Part shown: positions 6,746 through 11,950 of the stretch, piece by piece | Numbering within the stretch: position 1 is the stretch's first letter | Layout of the letters: every line of letters begins with the position of its first letter | DNA from: a virus | DNA: 20,993 nt | IMG/VR virus record: IMGVR_UViG_3300042486_000817 | Coordinates: 1 to 20,993 of that record | Direction: 5' to 3' (one strand) | The notes under the pieces: model-generated | Told to the model about the DNA's origin: nothing | Database searches by the model: none | What the model saw: only the letters and a program-made list of their open reading frames with translations | Position numbers and translations under genes: made by a program

Positions 6746-7864
6746 AAGACCTGGTATGCCCTATCTGCCCGCGCTGAAGTTCGCCAAACCGAAATCTCCA
6801 TCTTTGATGAGATCGGTTATTACGGCGTCAGCGCCAAGCAGTTCATCGGCGACCTCAAGCGCGTCCCTGCCGATCACGAGATCGTCCTCAAGATCCACAG
6901 CCCCGGCGGTGAAGTCTTCGATGGCAACGCGATCTTCAACGCGCTCAAGCGTCACCCCGGCGGCGTCACCGTCCAGATCGAAGGCCTAGCAGCCTCGATG
7001 GCCACCGTCATCAGCCTTGCCGGTGCTCCGGTGAAGATGGCGGCGAATGGATTCTACATGATCCACAACCCGTGGGGAGTCGCGATGGGCGATGCCGACG
7101 AGATGCGCGATCAAGCGGCACTCCTCGAGAAAATCCGCGAAGGCATGATCGCCGCCTACGCATCGAAGAGCGGTCAAGAGCCAGAGCAGATCGCCGCGTG
7201 GATGGATGCCGAGACATGGTTCTCCGCCGAAGAAGCGCAGGCCGCTGGCTTCGTCGATGAAGTCACCGACTCACTCGCGATCGCTGCCAATGCCAACAAG
7301 TTCTCACGCCTTGGAAAGTTCCGAAACGCACCATCCGATTTGACAGCGCGGTCCGTGGATATGGACCAAGAAGTCAAACCCTCCGAAGAGGAAGTCATCA
7401 TCGCCCCTGCCGATGAGACCATCGTCGAGCCTGCCGCTTCCGAAGAAACACCCGTCGCCATCACGGAAGACGCGGTCATCGAAAGCGAAGCTACCGAAGA
7501 AGAAGTTCAAGAAGAAGAAGCACCTGCACCTGCCGCGCCGGTCGCATCCGTGCCACACGCCGACGCGATCTTCGCCAAGTACAACGCCGTGCTCGCCCGC
7601 GCTGAAAAAGCCGAGAGCGAACTCACCGCAGTCAAAGCCGAGCTCGATGCAGAGCGCAGCGCACTCGCGAGCCTCGAGCGTTCGCTTGGCCTCGCCGCCG
7701 CACGCGTCGTGCCGGTGATCGAAAATTCCGCGCCAGAAGTGAGCGACCCAGTCGCCGAGTACCTCGCCGCCGTTGAGGCAGGCGACCGCAAAGCCGCATC
7801 CGCGCTCTTCGAGTCGCACAAGGCCGCGATCTGGAAACACCGCGCATCCCTTTCGAAGGCGTGA
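6743..7864 (+). CDS. ClpP-like head maturation protease with fused scaffold
   Basis: Serine protease that cuts scaffold and perhaps capsid during prohead maturation. Residues 15-190 match the Clp/crotonase-like fold: IHSPGGEVFD (51-60, oxyanion loop), GLAASMA with nucleophile Ser85, MIHNPWG with His108, and MDAETWFSAEEAQAAGFVDEV with probable Asp155. A very acidic linker follows (about 208-265, E/A/P-rich), then a coiled coil (about 275-322) and a conserved-looking C-terminal helix. This mirrors lambda gene C, whose 3' part encodes scaffold Nu3 from an internal start. The start is GTG, with the usual upstream element and no ATG alternative near the N terminus. 373 residues. Confidence 0.9.
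   Translation: MKTWYALSARAEVRQTEISIFDEIGYYGVSAKQFIGDLKRVPADHEIVLKIHSPGGEVFDGNAIFNALKRHPGGVTVQIEGLAASMATVISLAGAPVKMAANGFYMIHNPWGVAMGDADEMRDQAALLEKIREGMIAAYASKSGQEPEQIAAWMDAETWFSAEEAQAAGFVDEVTDSLAIAANANKFSRLGKFRNAPSDLTARSVDMDQEVKPSEEEVIIAPADETIVEPAASEETPVAITEDAVIESEATEEEVQEEEAPAPAAPVASVPHADAIFAKYNAVLARAEKAESELTAVKAELDAERSALASLERSLGLAAARVVPVIENSAPEVSDPVAEYLAAVEAGDRKAASALFESHKAAIWKHRASLSKA
7338..7367 (+). promoter_or_regulatory. Internal TTTGACAG start element, copy 4 (scaffold)
   Basis: ATTTGACAG (7338-7346) lies inside the protease gene, 14 bases before the in-frame ATG 7361. GGTCC (7350-7354) and GGACC (7363-7367) form a perfect 5-bp stem; the ATG occupies the last two loop bases and the first base of the 3' arm, the same geometry as at 17680. 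This supports a separate start for the scaffold. Confidence 0.5.
7361..7864 (+). CDS. Nested scaffold protein (Nu3-like), in frame with the protease
   Basis: Predicted separate product of 167 residues from internal ATG 7361, identical to protease residues 207-373. It consists of an acidic disordered N-terminal segment, a coiled coil and a C-terminal helix (AAIWKHRASLSKA), the usual make-up of a scaffold: an elongated helical core and a basic end that binds capsid subunits. It would organise the prohead and be removed by the protease. Lambda C/Nu3 is the precedent. Support is the boundary at the end of the protease domain and the start element 14 bases upstream; expression is not proven. Confidence 0.5.
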   Translation: MDQEVKPSEEEVIIAPADETIVEPAASEETPVAITEDAVIESEATEEEVQEEEAPAPAAPVASVPHADAIFAKYNAVLARAEKAESELTAVKAELDAERSALASLERSLGLAAARVVPVIENSAPEVSDPVAEYLAAVEAGDRKAASALFESHKAAIWKHRASLSKA

Positions 7865-7906
7865 GCCGGAGAGAACCACGAAACCAACCCCAAACACACC
7901 CCCGCA

Positions 7907-8764
7907 ATGCCTAACACATTCGACTCCTCCCTCGTTGCCGATTCCATCGCGCAACAAGCACAGACGGTTCTCAGCAACCGTCTCGCCGCCCTTAACCTTT
8001 TCGCCACCGACTTCTCGTCGGATGCCAAGAAGGCCAAGGACACCATCCAAGTCCCGATCGTTTCCGCGACCGGCGCGACTGTTGTCAACCCGACCAACTT
8101 TGAGCCCGGCGGCAGCGCCACCGTGGGCAAAGGCACCGTCACCCTCGACCACATCTTCCAACCGTTCGCAATCACTGCGGCTGAGTTGGCAAACGGCCAC
8201 CGCCTTGAGCGCTTGATCCAAATCTCGCTCGACGCACTCGCCGACAAGATCTGGGCGCTCGCCACCACACCGGTTACTGTTGCCAACTTCGGCGCAGCCG
8301 CTGTGACGAAGGCTGCCACCGGCATCACCGCCACCTCTGGCGATCTGCCAAAGGTATGGGCTGCGATCAGCAAGAGCGCCCGCAAAGGCCTCGTCGTGTC
8401 ACCCACGATCTACTCGCAGTTGATCCCGACCAGCACGACCGCCATCAACCTCGGAGCCGGTGCTTACGGCTTCGACAACGGTGTCCACTACGCCAGCTCG
8501 TTCGGTGGTGAAACCAACATGATCGGTTTCGGCTGCTCGCCAGAAGCCCTTGTGATGGCCGCTGCCGCTCCCGCGATCGACGACGCAGTGCGCGCTCAGT
8601 TCGCCGTCAGCGATGTTGTCACCCTCGACCAACTCGGTCTCTCGGTGCAATACAATGTCTGGGGCTCGACCGCCAACCGTCAAGTCAACGCTTCGCTTGA
8701 GCTCATGTTCGGCGCAGCCAAAGGCCTCACCGACGGCACCATGGCGATCATCAAGTCCGCATAA
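7907..8764 (+). CDS. Major capsid protein
   Basis: Main shell subunit. The 285-residue protein follows the protease/scaffold gene directly, the expected place. The N terminus (DSSLVADSIAQQAQTVLSNRLAALNLFATDFS) is helical, followed by a strand-rich region (DTIQVPIVSATGATVVNPTNFEPGGSATVGKGTVTLDHI), a long helix (AELANGHRLERLIQISLDALADKIWALA), VVSPTIYSQL, and a C-terminal SVQYNVWGSTANRQVNASLE strand region. This suits an HK97-like fold by layout, though I see no diagnostic motif. The leader is C/A-rich (CCAAACACACCCCCGCA) with no SD. A strong terminator follows, as often seen for capsid genes. Confidence 0.85.
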   Translation: MPNTFDSSLVADSIAQQAQTVLSNRLAALNLFATDFSSDAKKAKDTIQVPIVSATGATVVNPTNFEPGGSATVGKGTVTLDHIFQPFAITAAELANGHRLERLIQISLDALADKIWALATTPVTVANFGAAAVTKAATGITATSGDLPKVWAAISKSARKGLVVSPTIYSQLIPTSTTAINLGAGAYGFDNGVHYASSFGGETNMIGFGCSPEALVMAAAAPAIDDAVRAQFAVSDVVTLDQLGLSVQYNVWGSTANRQVNASLELMFGAAKGLTDGTMAIIKSA

Positions 8765-8790
8765 GGTTCGGATTCTCATCGGTAGCGTTC

Positions 8791-8831
8791 AACTCCCCAT
8801 CGGCCAAGCGTCGGTGGGGAGTTCTTCTTTT
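8791..8831 (+). terminator. Intrinsic terminator after the capsid gene
   Basis: AACTCCCCA (8791-8799) pairs with TGGGGAGTT (8815-8823), and the stem continues inward with GU/CG pairs to about 13 bp; CTTCTTTTG follows. The T-rich tail is also the start of the TTTTGACAT element of the next gene. Confidence 0.8.
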
Positions 8832-8849
8832 GACATGCACGCGCATTCA
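8828..8849 (+). promoter_or_regulatory. TTTTGACAT start element, copy 5
   Basis: TTTTGACAT (8828-8836) lies 15 bases before ATG 8852. TGA-c-ATGC (8831-8838) pairs with GCATTCA (8843-8849) with one bulge and loop ACGC; the 3' arm ends two bases before the start. The element directly follows the capsid terminator hairpin. Confidence 0.5.
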
Positions 8850-8851
8850 GA

Positions 8852-9181
8852 ATGACCCCCGCCGCGATCAACGCCTTCCGCCTCAAATCGGCGGCAGTTC
8901 AAAACGAGGCACACGGCGTCACGGTTCGTTTCCGAAATGCCGACATCAAGGTGGTGATTTCCACCGTGCGACTTTCGCTCTCGCTCGAGCTTGGCGGCAA
9001 TGCCCAAGGCGGTGAGTACACCGTGCGTTTTCTCGGCTCCACTCTCACCACCTCACCCACACGCGGCGAGCAACTCACCTTCGGTGGTCGCAAGTACACT
9101 ATCACTGAGGTCCGCGATGCCATCAGCACGCCGGGCGAGCATGTCGTGACGATTCACCCTGGCTCAATTTCCACCCTATGA
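8852..9181 (+). CDS. Head-tail connector (FII-like position)
   Basis: A 109-residue, mostly beta protein: helix 1-20, then strands such as VTVRFRNADIKVVIST, GEYTVRFLGS, EQLTFGGRKYTITEVRD and GEHVVTIHPG. This layout and its place after the capsid gene match lambda FII-type attachment proteins that join head and tail. The Gly-Gly-Arg-Lys-Tyr turn in a strand hairpin is common in such adaptors. The stop overlaps the next start as ATGA, so translation is coupled. The role comes from position and secondary structure. Confidence 0.6.
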   Translation: MTPAAINAFRLKSAAVQNEAHGVTVRFRNADIKVVISTVRLSLSLELGGNAQGGEYTVRFLGSTLTTSPTRGEQLTFGGRKYTITEVRDAISTPGEHVVTIHPGSISTL

Positions 9182-9579
9182 ACCTTTTGATTGAGCAATC
9201 CGTGCGCGACTGGCTCGCCGACCTCGAGGCCTTCGAAGGCATCGCCATTCATTGCGGCCAGAGTGACGAAGAAATCCCCAACGATGCGCCGCTCATCATG
9301 GTCGCCTGCGAGGACATCAACACACCTGCGCCCACGCTCTACATCGCCACCGTGCGGCTGATCGTCAGCACGCCCTCCGTCATGGCCGATGCGCTCACCG
9401 ATCACCGCAATCTTGTGGCGAGCCTACGCAGCACCCTCAACGACGCCGAGACCATGGCCGACTTTTTTCCCGAAGGCATCACCTGCGCCGGCGCGTCCAT
9501 CAACACATGGAACGAGTCGCAGAGCAACGACCGCTGGATGTCGCAAGTGAACCTCACACTAGGCATGGTCGAGGGATAA
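9178..9579 (+). CDS. Tail terminator / completion protein (gpU-like)
   Basis: A 133-residue alpha/beta protein. An N-terminal helix (IEQSVRDWLADLE) is followed by strands (IAIHCGQSD, APLIMVAC, TLYIATVRLIVSTPS), a helix (DALTDHRNLVASLRSTLND), and ends with a long strand (SNDRWMSQVNLTLGMVEG). The pattern of helix, strands, 'DHRxLVxxLR' helix and closing strand is that of gpU and similar tail terminators, which cap the tube at full length and join it to the head. The place between connector and tube genes agrees. It starts four bases before the upstream stop. Confidence 0.6.
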   Translation: MNLLIEQSVRDWLADLEAFEGIAIHCGQSDEEIPNDAPLIMVACEDINTPAPTLYIATVRLIVSTPSVMADALTDHRNLVASLRSTLNDAETMADFFPEGITCAGASINTWNESQSNDRWMSQVNLTLGMVEG

Positions 9580-9622
9580 TCGCGCAACGCGATTTGACAC
9601 GCGGGCAGTGGGAGACCCCCAC
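9578..9622 (+). promoter_or_regulatory. Hairpin plus ATTTGACAC element, copy 6 (tube gene)
   Basis: AATCGCG-CAA-CGCGATT (9578-9594) is a perfect 7-bp hairpin beginning in the upstream stop codon and running into ATTTGACAC (9592-9600). A second hairpin GTGGG-AGACC-CCCAC (9608-9622) follows. ATG 9629 lies 28 bases after the element, GTG 9608 only 7, so the spacing differs from other copies unless the hairpin brings the ATG near. Confidence 0.5.
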
Positions 9623-9628
9623 AATACC

Positions 9629-10000
9629 ATGCCCGCCACCATCTACAAAGCATCGTCCGTCTCTTCAGTTGAGTTCGGCATCACCAACGAGACCGGCATC
9701 TTGCTCAGCTCGTTTTCGCGCAATGTCACCGCCAACAAGTCCGAGCTTCGCGACGCGGAAGGTGAAGTTGTCGCCGTCGCTATCACCGGCAAGCAAGCCG
9801 AGATCACCCTCGAAGGCACGCTGAACGGCAGCGCGACGATGCAAGTCGGCAACCTGCTCACACTGTCCAACGACATCGACAAGTACGGCCTCGCAGACGG
9901 CACCGTGATCGTCAACTCGGTGCAGGAGAAGTCTGCCGCCGGTGAGTTCAAGACCATCTCGGTCAGCGCCACTCAGTACAGCGCGACGATGGAGGACTAA
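9629..10000 (+). CDS. Major tail (tube) protein candidate
   Basis: A 123-residue beta-rich protein from ATG 9629 (MPATIYKASSVSSVEFG); GTG 9608 would add seven residues and starts inside a hairpin. Alternating strands (EVVAVAITGKQAEITLEGTLNG, TMQVGNLLTLS, GTVIVNSVQEKSAAGEFKTISVSATQY) resemble small tail-tube subunits, which stack as hexamer rings around the tape measure. The position after the tail terminator and before the G/GT pair is that of lambda V. It has its own upstream hairpin element and a strong downstream terminator, fitting a highly expressed virion protein. No diagnostic motif. Confidence 0.6.
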   Translation: MPATIYKASSVSSVEFGITNETGILLSSFSRNVTANKSELRDAEGEVVAVAITGKQAEITLEGTLNGSATMQVGNLLTLSNDIDKYGLADGTVIVNSVQEKSAAGEFKTISVSATQYSATMED

Positions 10001-10025
10001 GCGCCACGCGCCTCTACCCGCCGAC

Positions 10026-10057
10026 GGCTCCCCGGCTAATGGGAGCCAATTTTTTTA
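10026..10057 (+). terminator. Intrinsic terminator after the tube gene
   Basis: GGCTCCC (10026-10032) and GGGAGCC (10041-10047) form a perfect 7-bp stem with an 8-base loop, followed by AA and seven T (10050-10056). The T-run continues into ACACATT and ATG 10064, so the T-run and ACAC tail sit directly at the next start, like a shortened version of the TTTTGACAC element. Confidence 0.85.
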
Positions 10058-10063
10058 CACATT

Positions 10064-10459
10064 ATGGACCACACAGAACTATTCCACACTAGCAACCTCA
10101 AGCTCGCTGCGACGCTCGCCACCCTTGGCTTTGATCCGCACGAAGCACCCGTCACGCGACAAGTCCGCAGCGACGGCAACGAGACCACCATCTTCTGGTT
10201 CAAGGCTTCACACCCGCACAACGGAGAGAGCGCCTTCGATGTTTTCCAGAAGTTCACCAAGCGTGCCGAGTTTTTCGCCGAGAGCGATCCCGAGCACCCG
10301 ATCAACTACATGCGCGCGGTCCTTCAAAACCGCGACGAGTTCATCGATCTGATCCGCAACACGCCGCGCGATGTCGTCATCGAGCGCAATGGCCGGCGGA
10401 TCGCGATCCGCGAAACCGCCTCGGAAGAGACGAAGAAGAAGTTCGCTGCGCTGCTCTGA
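10064..10459 (+). CDS. Unknown protein between tube and tail chaperone genes
   Basis: A 131-residue protein with a mixed layout: N-terminal helix (LKLAATLATLGFDP), strands (TRQVRSDGNETTIFWFKAS), a helix (SAFDVFQKFTKRAEFF), HPINYMRAVLQNRDEFIDLIRN, and a strand hairpin (RDVVIERNGRRIAIRE). No family is recognised. It begins 3 bases after the ACAC that ends the terminator tail, so it is either transcribed by readthrough or started at that site. Co-directional with the tail genes and probably tail-related. Confidence 0.65.
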   Translation: MDHTELFHTSNLKLAATLATLGFDPHEAPVTRQVRSDGNETTIFWFKASHPHNGESAFDVFQKFTKRAEFFAESDPEHPINYMRAVLQNRDEFIDLIRNTPRDVVIERNGRRIAIRETASEETKKKFAALL

Positions 10460-10479
10460 TCTCCAACCCCCACACATAT

Positions 10480-10878
10480 ATGAAAAAAGACACGAAAATT
10501 GAACTAGTAAAAGATGACGAAGTCCTGCGCGAGCAGGGCATGACCAGTGGGCCTGCTAAGGCGAGCCGCTGGGAGCTGCGCACCACCGCCGCCACCGAGG
10601 TGAGCTGGATGCAGCGCAACAAGGTGTTGCAACCGGAGATGGACATCCTATGGCGCGCCAGTGCCTTCGCCTACATCCACGAGGCACCCCGCGTCGAGAT
10701 CCGCAAGGTGATCAATGACCACGACACCTTCATCGAAGCAGTCGACCGCTGGATGGACAAAAACGACCCATCCTCAAACGAGATCAAGGAGCTCGCGACG
10801 CTCATGAACTCACGCATCGAGGAATGGTTCGCCAGCTCAAGCGAGCAAGAAAACTCAGCCTCAGCGCCGGGAAACTGA
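10480..10878 (+). CDS. Tail assembly chaperone G-like protein
   Basis: A 132-residue, mostly helical protein (TAATEVSWMQRNKVLQPEMDIL, SSNEIKELATLMNSRIEEWFASSS) directly upstream of the tail genes leading to the tape measure. In lambda, gpG and the frameshift product gpGT coat the tape measure and recruit tube subunits; gpG is 140 residues. The identification rests on size, place and the GGGAAAC slippery heptamer in the last codons, followed at once by TGA. The leader CCCCCACACATAT has no SD. Confidence 0.75.
   Translation: MKKDTKIELVKDDEVLREQGMTSGPAKASRWELRTTAATEVSWMQRNKVLQPEMDILWRASAFAYIHEAPRVEIRKVINDHDTFIEAVDRWMDKNDPSSNEIKELATLMNSRIEEWFASSSEQENSASAPGN
10869..10875 (+). other. Programmed -1 ribosomal frameshift site GGGAAAC
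   Basis: In the G frame the codons are ccG GGA AAC TGA: a canonical X XXY YYZ heptamer directly before the stop. A -1 slip (GGA to GGG, AAC to AAA) continues with CTG AAC AGC and opens the T frame to 11108. Lambda uses GGGAAAG at the same place. A bulged 7-bp hairpin CGCAGGC/GCCTGGCG (10895-10912) lies 19 bases downstream, farther than usual, so its role is unsure. Confidence 0.8.
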
Positions 10879-11108
10879 ACAGCCCCGGTTGGCTCGCAGG
10901 CTATGCCTGGCGGATCGCATCCATCACCGGCTGGGGCTACCGCGAGATCATGGAAGACCTGCCGTTCGCGGCAGGCTTGCAGATCCTCCATGCGGAGGAC
11001 TACGCCCACAATCGCCAGCGAATATGGTCGAGAAACAAGGCTGTGTCCGAATTTGACTCTCTGGAGTTGATTGAAGACGCATTCGAGAAATTAACGCCAT
11101 GCCAATGA
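10875..11108 (+). CDS. T domain of the GT tail chaperone, expressed by -1 frameshift
   Basis: The T-like part is 77 residues (LNSPGWLAGYAWRIASITGW onward), translated only as an extension of G; the fused GT would be 209 residues. The frame is -1 relative to G and open well before the heptamer (an ATG at 10824 lies inside G but has no initiation signal). The helical EDLPFAAGLQILHAEDYAHN segment is typical of C-terminal domains of tail chaperones. In lambda the T part binds the tube protein while the G part binds the tape measure. The end overlaps the next gene by 10 bases. Confidence 0.75.
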   Translation: MNSPGWLAGYAWRIASITGWGYREIMEDLPFAAGLQILHAEDYAHNRQRIWSRNKAVSEFDSLELIEDAFEKLTPCQ

Positions 11109-11950
11109 CCGCCTACACGAATGACATCGAGGATATGCTGGATAAATACCAGCAGGTCAGCGGTCGCTCGGTGCGCGATCTCGTGCGGGCCTACGCTCGC
11201 CTGGCTTGCGTTCAACTCGCCAATCGAACACAGGCGTTCACGACCGGCCCGAGCGATGGGCCTGCCGCTCTGGATCGCCAGTCGAAGACGGTATCTTTCG
11301 ACATCAAGAAAGTCATCAAGGACAAAGAAAGCCTGCGCGAGCGTTTTGAGAAATCGGTTCAAGATGAAAAAATCCGAGATCGATTGGTCAAGGTGTTGAA
11401 CGCAGGCCGTTATGACATCCTAGCCAAGATCATGGTCAATATCGGCATGATTCACAGTGAGTCGGATTTCATCAAGATCGCAGGTGTTTCATCAGCGAAA
11501 ACCGCGCACACGCAGCACATCAAAAGAAAAAGCGGTCGAACGAACTTACCACCCGGCAAAGTCTACCTGAGCACCGGCGAGCTCGAGAGCTACATCGAAG
11601 AGGTCTCAAAGCGCATCGGCTACGCTAAGGGCGGATGGGCAGAGTGTGCGCGTGAGATCGGTGGCATTAGCGGCGATGGTGCTCGCGGAATCCCCGCCTA
11701 TGCCAAACGGCACAAGGGCAAGAATTTCAGCGTCAGCGACCGTTCGAACGACAAGGATGAGCCGCATTTCACAATGACCAACTCCACCCCCTACATCCGC
11801 AAGCTATTGGACCAGAGGCAAGAAATGGCGGCGATGAACATCGCCCGTGAGCGCATGATCAAGTCACTTGAGAAGATTTTCCAAGCAGCCGCCAAGAAAG
11901 GCTCTGACATTCCAGCCACCACAAAAAAAGAAACTGATTCAGCCGTATGA
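11099..11950 (+). CDS. Putative tail completion protein (gpZ/gp10-like)
   Basis: A 283-residue protein. The N-terminal helix (DDIEDML-like, VRDLVRAYARLACVQLANRTQAFT) is followed by a charged middle (KKVIKDKESLRERFEKSV), a basic loop (HIKRKSGRTNLPPGKVY) and a C-terminal FTMTNSTPYIRKLLDQRQEMAAMNIARERM segment. A strand 'xxNxxPYIxxL' followed by a helix at the C terminus recalls Z-like and HK97 gp10-like completion proteins, which bind the end of the tail. Those usually lie before the tube gene; here the gene lies just before the tape measure, so the call is tentative. It overlaps GT by 10 bases and the tape measure by ATGA, so all three are coupled. Confidence 0.45.
   Translation: MPMTAYTNDIEDMLDKYQQVSGRSVRDLVRAYARLACVQLANRTQAFTTGPSDGPAALDRQSKTVSFDIKKVIKDKESLRERFEKSVQDEKIRDRLVKVLNAGRYDILAKIMVNIGMIHSESDFIKIAGVSSAKTAHTQHIKRKSGRTNLPPGKVYLSTGELESYIEEVSKRIGYAKGGWAECAREIGGISGDGARGIPAYAKRHKGKNFSVSDRSNDKDEPHFTMTNSTPYIRKLLDQRQEMAAMNIARERMIKSLEKIFQAAAKKGSDIPATTKKETDSAV

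Noticed and set aside
7304-8406. Two long open frames (305 and 299 codons) on the minus strand over the protease and capsid genes
   Set aside because: They are shadows of GC-rich coding sequence; both sense genes are well identified and the antisense proteins are compositionally odd.
2371-8865. Shared start sequence ATGACCCCCGCCGC in TerL and the connector gene
   Set aside because: Fourteen matching bases encode MTPAA, a common GC-rich N terminus; the rest of the proteins is unrelated.
9608-9628. GTG 9608 as start of the tube gene
   Set aside because: It lies in the 5' arm of a hairpin only 7 bases after the element and adds residues of no structural pattern; ATG 9629 gives a clean start. 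Not fully excluded.
10846-10855. A-rich AAGAAAAC in the G gene as the slippery site
   Set aside because: It does not fit X XXY YYZ in the G frame (P-site GAA would slip to AGA), whereas GGGAAAC at 10869 fits perfectly.
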